From positions 314,501 to 378,500 of the forward strand of contig JACKNY010000001.1 of assembly GCA_024234615.1 (NCBI GenBank): a DNA stretch of 64,000 nt. Reading direction: 5' to 3'. The translations under genes and the position numbers were made by a program. The notes beneath the pieces were generated by a model. That model ran no database searches, was not told the origin of the DNA, and worked only from the letters and a program-made list of their open reading frames with translations. How positions within the stretch are numbered: the first letter of the stretch is position 1; each line of letters opens with the position of its first letter. Below, piece by piece: positions 41,611-51,085 of this stretch. The stretch is from Pseudomonadales bacterium. Its GTDB lineage: Bacteria; Pseudomonadota; Gammaproteobacteria; Pseudomonadales; IMCC2047.

Positions 41611-44154
41611 TTAGAATAATTGCTCTTCGACATTGTCTATATCATCGCTGAGTTCATGGGATAGTTCCGTGCCGCGAGATATCTCAGAAGGGACATATTC
41701 TGCCCTGAAAATCTCAAAAATTGCATTGGGTTGCCCCGGCTGTGCTCGCAAACCATTGCTCGGGTCAATTCTTAAAGTGACTAAGTTATTAGGTTGCGCA
41801 AGTGACGTTTCGCGTGTTCCGGCAAGAGCGTCTTTCATAAAATCTATCCATATCGGTAGAGCTGCATAACCACCAACTTCCCGTTTCCCAAGCGTCTGTG
41901 GTTGATCGAATCCAACCCATACGGTAGTAGCCACATTTTGGTTAAAGCCTGAAAACCAGGCATCTTTTTGATCATTAGTCGTGCCGGTTTTTCCTCCGAT
42001 ATCACTCCTGCCAAGACTGCGTGCGCGTCGGCCAGTGCCAAGCCTGATCACATCTTTTAACATCGAATTCATAATATAAGCCACCCGTGCTTCGACAATG
42101 CGTTCGGCAGGTAGCACTTTTATCTTGATCGGTTTTAACTGAATTTCACTCAAGGTGGTGTCATTCAAGCTGGCTGATTCTGGTTTGGCAGGTTGGGTGT
42201 AAGACTGTTGATCGTTCTTGATTTCCTTTAGTAGGGCGGCTGCAAGCTGGTCTTCGTTGTTGTTCTGTTCGTGTGTCTGATCATATTGTTGCGACTCACA
42301 TTCGGGGCAAACTGTTCTTGGGGTTTCCTTAAAAAGTTGGCTACCGTTATTATCTTGAATACTGTCTATGAGGTAGGGGTTTATTTTATATCCGCCATTA
42401 GCGAAAGTAGCGTAGCCGGTAGCAATTTCAAGCGGTGTGAATTCAGCACTGCCTAGGGCTAAGGATAAATCGCGAGGTAATCGTTTTGCATCAAAACCAA
42501 ACCGAGTGACATAGGATGTTGCGACCGGAATCGTAATGGCACGTAAGAGCCGGATGGATACAAGGTTTCTAGATTGGTATAGAGCTTGCCGAAGCCTGGT
42601 TGGGCCGAAAAATTTGCCGCTATAATTCTCTGGGCGCCAAGTATTTTCCAGCAGGGCGTCATCAAAAACTACTGGCGCATCATTGATCATGCTGGCGGCG
42701 GTGTAACCTTGCTCTAAAGCGGCAGTGTAGAGAAAGGGTTTGAAATTAGAGCCAGGCTGCCTGGTTGCCTGAGTGGCGCGGTTAAACTTGCTCTGCTGGA
42801 AGTCAAACCCTCCGACTAAGGCAAGGATTGCGCCGTCTTTCGGTCTCAGAGAGGCAAGCGCACTTTGAACGGTCGGTATTTGAGCCAATATCCATTGGTT
42901 GTCACCATTTTGGTAAAGGCGGATGATGTCACCAGTCTTTACAATCATGTCGGCTGATTTTGGGATCAGGCCTGTTGCATTCGTGTTAATAAAAGGTCTT
43001 GCCCACTTGAGTCCATCCCAGGGGATTTCAACTAAATTTTCCGGAGCTAACAAAGCGGTAATACTCTGTTCATGAACACTCATGACTATCGCAGGACGCA
43101 ATGGCCCAACTGAGTTGAGAGTGTTAAGTTTCTGTTTTGCTGAGGCAATGGGGTTGTCGGTGTCCAGTTGAATATTTCCTTCGGCTCCTCGATAGCCGTG
43201 GCGGCGGTCATAGTCGAGAAGTCCCTTTTGTACTGATAGATTGGCACTTTTTTGTAGTTTGCTATCGAGACTGGTATAGATGCGTAAGCCTGAAGTGTAG
43301 AGTTCTTCTGCGGGGTATTTTTTTAATAACTCGGCGCGAACCATTTCCGCAACATAGGGGGCGTATAGCTCGGGTTTAAGGCCGTGGTATTTAGCCGTAA
43401 TAGGTTGCGCGATGGCCTCATCATATTCAGTCTGAGAGATCTGTTTTAGCTTTATCATTCGCTGCAGAATCCAGTCTCTGCGCTGTAATGCTCTTTCTGG
43501 GTTAGCGATAGGATTAAATTTTGAGGGCGCCTTGGGCAGGCCCGCAATCATCGCTAATTGCGCCAAATTAAGTTCGGATATTTCCTTGCCGTAGTAAACC
43601 TGGGCTGCTGCCTGTATCCCGTAGGCTCTATTACCAAGATAAATTTTATTCACATAAAGTTCGAGAATTTCTTCTTTGCTCAGTGCTTGCTCTATCTGTA
43701 GCGCGAGCAAGATCTCATTGAATTTGCGACTAAAGGTGCGTTCTCTGCTCAAAAAATAGTTTTTTGCGACCTGCATGGTAATAGTGCTGCCACCCGTTTG
43801 TATGTTTCCTGTGGCAACCAATTGTAAGGCGGCCCGCATCAGACTTTTGATATCGACGCCATGGTGTTGCTCAAAGCGATCATCTTCGGCGGCTAAAATT
43901 GCGTTTACAAAAAGGTTCGGAACATCTTGGATATTAATAGGGGTTCGGCGTTTTTCTCCAAATTCCGCAATCAGTTTTTTGTCTGAAGAAAATATCTGCA
44001 GTGGTGTTTGCAGTTTAATTGTCCGGAGTGACTCAACCGAGGGCAGTTGTGGATTGAGGTAGAGTGATAGACCGGTAATTATCAGTGTTACCAAACAGAT
44101 GCTAAAAAGTGCGGTGACATAAAAAATTTGTTTTAAGGTGTTAGGAACAGTCAT
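41611..44154 (-). CDS. ponA: Penicillin-binding protein 1A
   Basis: 847 residues, bifunctional class A PBP. It has an N-terminal membrane helix at about 8-32, a GT51 transglycosylase domain with ILAAEDDRFEQHHGVD and TGGSTITMQVAKN, and a transpeptidase domain with the nucleophile in RQPGSNFKPF, the SRN motif and GGKTGTTND. It polymerises and cross-links peptidoglycan in the periplasm. It is divergent from pilM, the usual pseudomonad arrangement. Confidence 0.97.
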   Translation of the reverse strand: MTVPNTLKQIFYVTALFSICLVTLIITGLSLYLNPQLPSVESLRTIKLQTPLQIFSSDKKLIAEFGEKRRTPINIQDVPNLFVNAILAAEDDRFEQHHGVDIKSLMRAALQLVATGNIQTGGSTITMQVAKNYFLSRERTFSRKFNEILLALQIEQALSKEEILELYVNKIYLGNRAYGIQAAAQVYYGKEISELNLAQLAMIAGLPKAPSKFNPIANPERALQRRDWILQRMIKLKQISQTEYDEAIAQPITAKYHGLKPELYAPYVAEMVRAELLKKYPAEELYTSGLRIYTSLDSKLQKSANLSVQKGLLDYDRRHGYRGAEGNIQLDTDNPIASAKQKLNTLNSVGPLRPAIVMSVHEQSITALLAPENLVEIPWDGLKWARPFINTNATGLIPKSADMIVKTGDIIRLYQNGDNQWILAQIPTVQSALASLRPKDGAILALVGGFDFQQSKFNRATQATRQPGSNFKPFLYTAALEQGYTAASMINDAPVVFDDALLENTWRPENYSGKFFGPTRLRQALYQSRNLVSIRLLRAITIPVATSYVTRFGFDAKRLPRDLSLALGSAEFTPLEIATGYATFANGGYKINPYLIDSIQDNNGSQLFKETPRTVCPECESQQYDQTHEQNNNEDQLAAALLKEIKNDQQSYTQPAKPESASLNDTTLSEIQLKPIKIKVLPAERIVEARVAYIMNSMLKDVIRLGTGRRARSLGRSDIGGKTGTTNDQKDAWFSGFNQNVATTVWVGFDQPQTLGKREVGGYAALPIWIDFMKDALAGTRETSLAQPNNLVTLRIDPSNGLRAQPGQPNAIFEIFRAEYVPSEISRGTELSHELSDDIDNVEEQLF

Positions 44155-44318
44155 ATTTTTGCTGGCAAATTTATGGAATCGGCTTAGAATTCGGAGGCGT
44201 CGACTATTATATGCAGAATATTTGTACTTTATCTATTTGCGCTTGTAGGAAATATGGACTTTAATGGTAGTTAACATTTTCACTCCCTTAAGTATCAGAT
44301 GCTGCTAAGGATTTAGCT

Positions 44319-45383
44319 GTGTTATCAATATTTCAAAACAAAAAGAGCCCGATTCTGGGTATAGATATTAGTTCAACCTCCGTGAAGCTATTAGAGCTCA
44401 GTCGTTCGGGTGGGCGATATCGTGTTGAGTGTTACGGTGTTGAACCGTTACCGCTTGGCGCGGTGGTTGAAAATCATATTAACGATGTTGAAGCGGTTGG
44501 TGAAGCGCTTAAGCGAGTCGTCGCTCGTTCAGGAGCAAAAGCTAATCATGCCGCTGTAGCCGTGGCCGGTTCAGCCGTCATCACCAAGACGATTGAAATG
44601 AATGCCGCGCTGTCCGATGATGAGATGGAAAATCAGATAAGCGTTGAGGCTGATCAGTATATTCCGTATGCGCTGGATGAGGTTGCTCTGGATTTTGAGG
44701 TGCAAGGGCCATCGGCAAATAATCCGGCAATGGCGGAAGTTTTGCTGGCAGCTTGTCGCAGCGAAAATGTGGAATTGCGGGAAGACGTATGTGAGGTTGC
44801 AGGCTTAGATTGTAGAATTGTCGATGTCGAAGCCTACGCAATGGAGCGCGCGTTTGAACTGGTTACCGGACAGCTAAAAGGCGACGTCAGTGAGCTAACG
44901 GTCGCAGTAGTGGATATTGGCGCTACGATGACGACGCTGAGTGTGCTAAGTGAAGGCAAAACGATTTACACACGCGAACAATTGTTTGGCGGGCAGCAGC
45001 TGACAGAAGAAATCCAGCGCCGCTACGGTTTGACCTCAGAAGAGGCAGGTCTAGCTAAAAAACAAGGTGGATTGCCCGACGATTACGAAACTGAAGTTTT
45101 AGAGCCGTTCAGGGATGCCGCTGTGCAGCAGGTGACTCGATCATTGCAGTTTTTCTATTCATCCAGTCAATATAATTCCGTTGACTATATCGTCATGGCT
45201 GGCGGTTCTGCGAGTGTGGATGGGTTGGATCAACTGGTTAGAGACAAGACAGATACCCCCACGGTAGTCGCAAATCCTTTTGTGGGAATGTCGGTTTCAC
45301 CTAAGGTGGACACATCAGCATTGAGTAATGATGCGCCATCTTTGATGATAGCCTGTGGGTTGGCGATGAGGAGTTTTGATTAA
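44319..45383 (+). CDS. pilM: Type IV pilus assembly protein PilM
   Basis: 354 residues, actin-like (FtsA-fold) cytoplasmic ATPase with the N-terminal motif ILGIDISSTSVKLLELSR and a second phosphate motif VAVVDIGATMTTLSVL. GTG start at 44319. It connects the inner-membrane PilNO complex to the pilus motor. Its stop overlaps the pilN start (TAATG). First gene of the pilMNOPQ operon. Confidence 0.97.
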   Translation: MLSIFQNKKSPILGIDISSTSVKLLELSRSGGRYRVECYGVEPLPLGAVVENHINDVEAVGEALKRVVARSGAKANHAAVAVAGSAVITKTIEMNAALSDDEMENQISVEADQYIPYALDEVALDFEVQGPSANNPAMAEVLLAACRSENVELREDVCEVAGLDCRIVDVEAYAMERAFELVTGQLKGDVSELTVAVVDIGATMTTLSVLSEGKTIYTREQLFGGQQLTEEIQRRYGLTSEEAGLAKKQGGLPDDYETEVLEPFRDAAVQQVTRSLQFFYSSSQYNSVDYIVMAGGSASVDGLDQLVRDKTDTPTVVANPFVGMSVSPKVDTSALSNDAPSLMIACGLAMRSFD

Positions 45384-45943
45384 TGGCTCGAATTAATTTA
45401 AAACCTTGGCGAGCGGTACAGCGTGCTGAAAAGCAGCGTCAGTTCATTGTCGCGATTGCTGGATTTGCCATTCTAGGATTGGTCTATGTGTTGGTGGCGG
45501 ATCGTTTCATTGCCAATGCAATCGATAATCAAAATTATCGCAATAGTTACCTGCAGGGGGAAATCGCAACGCTGGATCGTAAAATTCAAGAGATTGAAAA
45601 ACTGCGGGAAAAACGTGACCAGCTCATTGAGCGTATGCGGGTAATTCAAGAATTACAGGGAAATCGTCCGGTAATAGTGCATCTATTTGATGAGTTGGTG
45701 CGTACCATCCCTGATGGCGTTTACTTTACCAAGCTTGACCGTAAGGGAGAGCTGTTATCGGTACAGGGTAAGGCGGAGTCTAATAACCGGATATCCAGTT
45801 TAATGCGAAATCTAAACGCTTCTGATTGGTTTGAAGAGCCCAACCTCACCTCGGTGAAAGCAAAAGAAGAAGAAGGTGTTAGCGCAAATGACTTTGATCT
45901 CACCGTTAAACGGAGCATCGCAACTAATGGACAGGAGGGTTAA
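45383..45943 (+). CDS. pilN: Type IV pilus alignment protein PilN
   Basis: 186 residues. The N-terminal ARINLKPWR motif binds PilM; a membrane helix spans about 23-42, then a coiled coil (LDRKIQEIEKLREKRDQL) and a ferredoxin-like periplasmic domain. It pairs with PilO in the inner-membrane alignment complex. Confidence 0.95.
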   Translation: MARINLKPWRAVQRAEKQRQFIVAIAGFAILGLVYVLVADRFIANAIDNQNYRNSYLQGEIATLDRKIQEIEKLREKRDQLIERMRVIQELQGNRPVIVHLFDELVRTIPDGVYFTKLDRKGELLSVQGKAESNNRISSLMRNLNASDWFEEPNLTSVKAKEEEGVSANDFDLTVKRSIATNGQEG

Positions 45944-45946
45944 TTC

Positions 45947-46558
45947 GTGAATTTTTCGGGATTAACTGAAGGTTTACGTGATTTTGATATTAACGATCTG
46001 GATTTTAATAATTCAGGCAATTGGCCGTTATTAGTTAAAGTGTTTGTTTGGGTGCTCGTATTGGCCGTAGTAATATTTTTGGGTTACTACCTTCGATTGA
46101 ATGATATGAATAGCACCTTGGATCAAGCGAAAGCGAAGCAGGAAACTCTCAAACAGGATTATGAACGCAAGGCGTTTAAAGCCGCTAATCTTGAGACTTA
46201 CCGGCAGCAAATGGCTGATATGGATAAATCTTTTGGTGCGCTGGTAAAACAGTTGCCTAAAGACACTGAAGTCCCTGGCTTGTTGGAGGATATTACACAC
46301 ACAGGTTTAGGCAGCGGTTTGGAGATTACCTCAATTAAGCTGCAACCGGAGCGCATGGCGGAATTTTATGTGGAACTACCCATTGAGATAGAAGTGAAGG
46401 GAGGTTTTCACGATTTTGGTTCCTTTGTCAGTGGTGTTGCCAGTCTCCCCAGAATTGTGACTCTTCATGATTTTGCAATAGCGCCAGGTGATTCTGGATT
46501 GCTAAATATGACCATTACCGCCAAAACCTACCGTTATAACGATAAGGAGAGTGAGTGA
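45947..46558 (+). CDS. pilO: Type IV pilus alignment protein PilO
   Basis: 203 residues, one membrane helix at about 28-48, coiled coil, then a periplasmic domain that dimerises with PilN. GTG start at 45947 behind AGGAGG. Its stop overlaps the pilP start. Confidence 0.95.
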   Translation: MNFSGLTEGLRDFDINDLDFNNSGNWPLLVKVFVWVLVLAVVIFLGYYLRLNDMNSTLDQAKAKQETLKQDYERKAFKAANLETYRQQMADMDKSFGALVKQLPKDTEVPGLLEDITHTGLGSGLEITSIKLQPERMAEFYVELPIEIEVKGGFHDFGSFVSGVASLPRIVTLHDFAIAPGDSGLLNMTITAKTYRYNDKESE

Positions 46559-47103
46559 TGCTAATCAAGCATAAAAACGCTCTGTTTATTATCGCTGTAG
46601 CAGGCCTTTTAGGAGGCTGTTCAGGTGAGGGGGAGCTGAAGGATTTGCAAACTTTTGTGGAAGATGTGAATGCTAAGCCTAAGGGTACTATAGAGCCGTT
46701 GCCTGAATTCAAGCCCTATGAGAGCTTCCAATACAGTGCGGCGGGTCTACGCGCACCCTTTTCTAAACCAGTGGATGTTAAGTTAATAAAATATAAGGAT
46801 GAAAAGGCAAAACATGATGTTAAACCAGATTTTAATCGGCCCAAGGAATATCTGGAAGGCTTTAGCATCGATGCGTTGAAAATGGTTGGCACGATTTCGC
46901 TCAAGGAAAATGATCTGTGGGCGTTAGTAGATGATGCCGAAGGCGGTGTGCATAAAGTGCAGCCGGGGAATTACCTGGGTAGAAATCATGGTAGGGTGAC
47001 AGCCGTAGATAGTGGGCAGATAGATGTTATTGAAATTGTTCCTGATGGCCACGGTGGATGGTTAGAAAGACCAAGATCACTTAAATTACAGGACGAGATA
47101 TAA
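46558..47103 (+). CDS. pilP: Type IV pilus assembly lipoprotein PilP
   Basis: 181 residues with a lipoprotein signal peptide and lipobox LLGGC (lipidated C21), then an unstructured Pro-rich stretch and a small beta domain that contacts PilQ. AAGGAG lies 8 bases before the ATG at 46558. Confidence 0.93.
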   Translation: MLIKHKNALFIIAVAGLLGGCSGEGELKDLQTFVEDVNAKPKGTIEPLPEFKPYESFQYSAAGLRAPFSKPVDVKLIKYKDEKAKHDVKPDFNRPKEYLEGFSIDALKMVGTISLKENDLWALVDDAEGGVHKVQPGNYLGRNHGRVTAVDSGQIDVIEIVPDGHGGWLERPRSLKLQDEI

Positions 47104-47149
47104 GGTATCAGTGGAGATGCTACAAATGAAAAAAGAAGCGGGCAAAATA

Positions 47150-49276
47150 ATGAAATTGAAACGCTTGCAGACGACCAAGGTTAGTACAGTGGTTAGCGCG
47201 TTGCTAACGTTAGCGCTTATGTGCGTGGCTAGTTTTAGCATGGCCGCAAGCGTAACGTTAGAAAAGATTGATTTTGCATCGCTCTCTGGAAATCGAGTAG
47301 AAATGCGGCTTGAGTTTGACGGTATCCCGCCGGACCCTAGAAGCTATACGATTGATCAGCCTGCTCGAATTACCCTGGATTTATTCGATGTCGTGAGTGG
47401 TTTGAAATCTAAATATCATAATCTGGGTGTGGGTAATGCACGCAGTGTTACTGTACTTGAGGCGGGGGATCGAACTCGTGTCGTGGTAAATCTGACCGAA
47501 ATGGTGAACTATTCCACTGAAGTCCAGGGTAATACTTTATTTATTATGCTCGGTGCCGGTGGTACAGGTTTTGACCAGGCCGATGAAGCCTCTGTCAGTA
47601 AAGTTGCATCATCTGAATCTCTTGATGCCGTTGATTTAAATCGTCGTACCATTACCAATATTGATTTTAGACGTGGTGAGTCGGGTGAAGGGCGCGTAGA
47701 AATTTCCCTTTCGCAACCCGATGTTGAAATTGATATTTCACAACAGGGAACTAATGTCCGCGTCAGTATGGCGAATGCAGCTATTCCCGAAAATTTACAG
47801 CGTCGTTTAGATGTGGTTGATTTCGCAACACCGGTACACATTGTGGATGCCTTGCCCGAGGGCGATGGCAGTACGGTCTTTATCGAAGCGGCGGGGACTT
47901 ATGACTATTTGGCCTATCAAGCCGACGATAAGCTGGTGTTGGACTTTAAACCTGTGACCGTGGACGAGGCCGAAAAGCGTCGTAAAGCCAAATTCCCCTA
48001 TAACGGCGAAAAACTGTCGTTGAATTTCCAGGATATTGAAGTTCGCTCAGTGCTACAGTTAATTGCAGATTTCACCAACCTAAATCTGGTTGCCAGCGAT
48101 ACGGTTGATGGTCGTATTACTCTGCGCCTACAAAATGTGCCCTGGGATCAGGCGTTGGACTTGATTCTTAAGACCAAGGGTCTGGATAAGCGCCAAGTGG
48201 GTAATGTCCTGATGGTGGCGCCAGCGGATGAAATCGCCAACCGCGAACGTCTGGAACTTGAAAATAGCCGACAGGTTTCCGAGTTAGCGCCCATGCAAAC
48301 TGAATTTATTCAGGTTAACTATGCGAAGGCCGCCGATATTTCCGAACTGCTCTCAGCTGAGCAAGGGTTGTTGTCTTCGCGTGGTAGCGTAACGGTCGAT
48401 TCACGTACCAATACACTGTTAATTCAAGACACGGCAGCTAAATTGGATGCGGTTCGTAGCGCTCTGATTTATTTGGATAAGCCCGTTCGCCAAGTGATGA
48501 TCGAAGCGCGTATTGTGATTGCGTCGACAGATTTTGAACGCAATCTCGGTATTAAGTGGGGTGGTGGCACCGCCTATGCCAGAGGGAATACACAATTTTC
48601 CGCAGGTGGTAGTCAGTCGACTTTGGGTGATTTGAACCCAACGGGGAATGCGCAGACGAATCAAACTACTGCGAGAACCATTAACTTCCCTGGAGGCTTG
48701 GTGGTTGATATGGGCGTAGCCAACCCAACTACTTCTTTCGCGCTCGGTCTATTAACCGATGAAGGCCTGCTGGAGCTTGAATTATCCGCTTTAGAGAGTG
48801 ATGGCTTAAGCGAAGTGGTTTCGCAACCGAAGCTAGTAACCGCAGATGGGCAAACGGCGCGAATCGAATCGGGTGTAGAAATCCCTTATCGTGAAGCTTC
48901 TTCCAGCGGTGCAGCGACGATATCTTTTAAAGATGCTGTATTATCATTGGAAGTGACACCGCAGATTACGCCTGACGACCGTATAATTATGGATCTTAAG
49001 GTAAATAAAGATTCAGTTGGTCAGATATTTGAAGGTGTGCCCAGTGTGGATACGCGTGAGATTCAAACTCAGGTATTGGTTGAGAATGGTGAAACTATAG
49101 TTCTTGGTGGTGTCTATGAAATTGAGTCTGTCGACGCAACGACAAAAACACCCTTCTTAGGAGATGTGCCTTATTTAGGTCGCTTATTTAAGCGCACAGA
49201 GAAGAAAGAAGAAAAAACAGAATTGCTAATTTTCATTACCCCAAGGTTAATCAAAGACTCACTCAACGTTAGATAG
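47150..49276 (+). CDS. pilQ: Type IV pilus secretin PilQ
   Basis: About 708 residues. It has a signal peptide, two AMIN domains (cell-wall targeting), a secretin/TonB short N-terminal domain (LSLNFQDIEVRSVLQLIADFTNLNLV), an N1 domain and the C-terminal secretin beta-barrel (LSEVVSQPKLVTADGQTARIESG; TPFLGDVPYLGRLFK). The start at 47150 gives a standard signal peptide; earlier in-frame starts at 47111 and 47126 are possible. Forms the outer-membrane pore for the pilus. The stop overlaps the aroK start. Confidence 0.96.
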   Translation: MKLKRLQTTKVSTVVSALLTLALMCVASFSMAASVTLEKIDFASLSGNRVEMRLEFDGIPPDPRSYTIDQPARITLDLFDVVSGLKSKYHNLGVGNARSVTVLEAGDRTRVVVNLTEMVNYSTEVQGNTLFIMLGAGGTGFDQADEASVSKVASSESLDAVDLNRRTITNIDFRRGESGEGRVEISLSQPDVEIDISQQGTNVRVSMANAAIPENLQRRLDVVDFATPVHIVDALPEGDGSTVFIEAAGTYDYLAYQADDKLVLDFKPVTVDEAEKRRKAKFPYNGEKLSLNFQDIEVRSVLQLIADFTNLNLVASDTVDGRITLRLQNVPWDQALDLILKTKGLDKRQVGNVLMVAPADEIANRERLELENSRQVSELAPMQTEFIQVNYAKAADISELLSAEQGLLSSRGSVTVDSRTNTLLIQDTAAKLDAVRSALIYLDKPVRQVMIEARIVIASTDFERNLGIKWGGGTAYARGNTQFSAGGSQSTLGDLNPTGNAQTNQTTARTINFPGGLVVDMGVANPTTSFALGLLTDEGLLELELSALESDGLSEVVSQPKLVTADGQTARIESGVEIPYREASSSGAATISFKDAVLSLEVTPQITPDDRIIMDLKVNKDSVGQIFEGVPSVDTREIQTQVLVENGETIVLGGVYEIESVDATTKTPFLGDVPYLGRLFKRTEKKEEKTELLIFITPRLIKDSLNVR

Positions 49277-49791
49277 TGAAAGACCCACAAAAGGTATTCC
49301 TCATAGGCCCGATGGGTGCAGGTAAAAGCACCCTCGGGCGTTTGCTTTCTGAAGAACTCAATCTACCGTTCCACGATTCTGATATTGAAATCGAAGAGCG
49401 CAGTGGAGCGGATATTGCCTGGATATTTGATGTAGAGGGAGAGGAGGGTTTTCGTAAACGTGAAATGAAAGTGATAGAGGAGCTTACCCAGTTACCCTGC
49501 CTAATAATGGCGACAGGGGGCGGAGTTGTGCTACGCGAAGAAAATCGTAGAAATTTACAGTCCAGAGGTACGGTGGTTTATCTGGAAACGGAAGTGGAGC
49601 GACAATATGAGCGAACCCGCCGTGATCGAAAACGTCCGTTGTTAAGGGAAGATGACCCTAAACAAAAGCTCACACAACTTTACCAGATGCGCGACCCCCT
49701 TTATCGCGAAATAGCTGATTTAATCGTATCTACCAATCGTGGTAATCCCAAAAGCGTGATACGGGACATAAAAGAGTACCTTTACGATTAA
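49276..49791 (+). CDS. aroK: Shikimate kinase
   Basis: 171 residues with P-loop GPMGAGKSTLG, the shikimate-binding DSD motif (FHDSDIEIEERSG), GGGVVLR and the RDRKRPLL lid. GTG start overlaps the pilQ stop by 1 base. It phosphorylates shikimate in aromatic amino-acid synthesis. Confidence 0.97.
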   Translation: MKDPQKVFLIGPMGAGKSTLGRLLSEELNLPFHDSDIEIEERSGADIAWIFDVEGEEGFRKREMKVIEELTQLPCLIMATGGGVVLREENRRNLQSRGTVVYLETEVERQYERTRRDRKRPLLREDDPKQKLTQLYQMRDPLYREIADLIVSTNRGNPKSVIRDIKEYLYD

Positions 49792-49898
49792 AAAGGCGAC
49801 TATTTTCATCGCTACCAGAATAATTAAATAAGTTTTCACTTCATACCGCCACCATTCTTTATAATGTTATTTTCTTGAACAAACACTAAGGCATTTTA

Positions 49899-50987
49899 AT
49901 GCGAGTACAAAATGTTGACCTAGGTGAGCGCAGCTATCCTATTTATATTGGTGATGGCTTATTAGCGCAAAGCGATTTACTAAAATCACATATTAAGGGC
50001 AAACAAGTACTCATTGTAACCAATGAGACGGTTGCGCCACTTTATCTGGATCAGGTGGTTTCTACGCTCTCAGGCTTCCAAGTTACGACTGTAATTCTGC
50101 CTGACGGGGAAAAATATAAAAACTTAGAGGTGCTCAACCGGATATTTGATCAGTTACTCACCAATAAACACAATAGAAGCACCACGCTCCTCGCTTTGGG
50201 GGGTGGTGTGGTGGGTGATATGACGGGATTTGCCGCCGCCAGCTATCAGAGAGGTGTAAACTTTATTCAGTTACCCACGACTTTGTTGGCGCAGGTTGAT
50301 TCTTCAGTGGGTGGTAAGACTGGAGTGAATCATAGCCAAGGCAAAAATATGATAGGGGCTTTTTATCAGCCAGAAGCCGTTATTATCGATACCTCGACTT
50401 TGGCTAGCTTGCCAGAGCGAGAGCTGAAAGCAGGTTTTGCTGAAGTGATAAAGTATGGACTTATTTGTGATGAAAAGTTCTTTTCATGGTTGCAGCTGAA
50501 TTATCAGTCTGTCCTGAATCTGGACAGTGATGCCTTAATTTATGTGATTGAGCAATCCTGCCGAAATAAGGCGGAGGTGGTTGCGCAAGATGAACGCGAA
50601 TCAGGCTTGCGAGCAATTCTTAACTTCGGACATACGTTTGGCCATGCTATAGAAACCTTCCAGGAGTATCGGGAATGGTTACACGGAGAGGCCGTCGCGG
50701 TTGGCATGGTAATGGCCGCCGACCTCTCCTATCGGTTAGGACTGTTGAGCCTTGATCAAGCACAACAAATAAAGGCGTTAATAGCGGCTGCGGGTCTACC
50801 AATTATACCCCCCACAAACATGGATGCTCAGCAATTTGCAGAGCTCATGTCGGTAGACAAAAAAGTATTGGATGGAAATCTGAGGTTGGTATTGCTCCAC
50901 GCTATTGGGCGGGCATTTGTTACCAGCGATTTTTCCTCAGATAAGCTAAAACTTACTTTGAGTTCAGGGTTTCATCTCTGTCAGTAG
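49899..50987 (+). CDS. aroB: 3-dehydroquinate synthase
   Basis: 362 residues, NAD- and metal-dependent. Motifs are LPDGEKYKNLE, ALGGGVVGDMTGFAAASYQRG, LLAQVDSSVGGKTGVNH and NFGHTFGHAIE. A TATAAT -10-like box sits at 49860, 34 bases before the start. It makes 3-dehydroquinate from DAHP in the shikimate pathway. Confidence 0.97.
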   Translation: MRVQNVDLGERSYPIYIGDGLLAQSDLLKSHIKGKQVLIVTNETVAPLYLDQVVSTLSGFQVTTVILPDGEKYKNLEVLNRIFDQLLTNKHNRSTTLLALGGGVVGDMTGFAAASYQRGVNFIQLPTTLLAQVDSSVGGKTGVNHSQGKNMIGAFYQPEAVIIDTSTLASLPERELKAGFAEVIKYGLICDEKFFSWLQLNYQSVLNLDSDALIYVIEQSCRNKAEVVAQDERESGLRAILNFGHTFGHAIETFQEYREWLHGEAVAVGMVMAADLSYRLGLLSLDQAQQIKALIAAAGLPIIPPTNMDAQQFAELMSVDKKVLDGNLRLVLLHAIGRAFVTSDFSSDKLKLTLSSGFHLCQ

Positions 50988-51085
50988 TTAGCAAAATTCT
51001 ATTGGTGAAGTGTAGCTATTATCTGTATCGTTAACCTTGCCTGAAGGCTAAGCACCTTGAGTAATTTGAGGGATTTTACGTAACC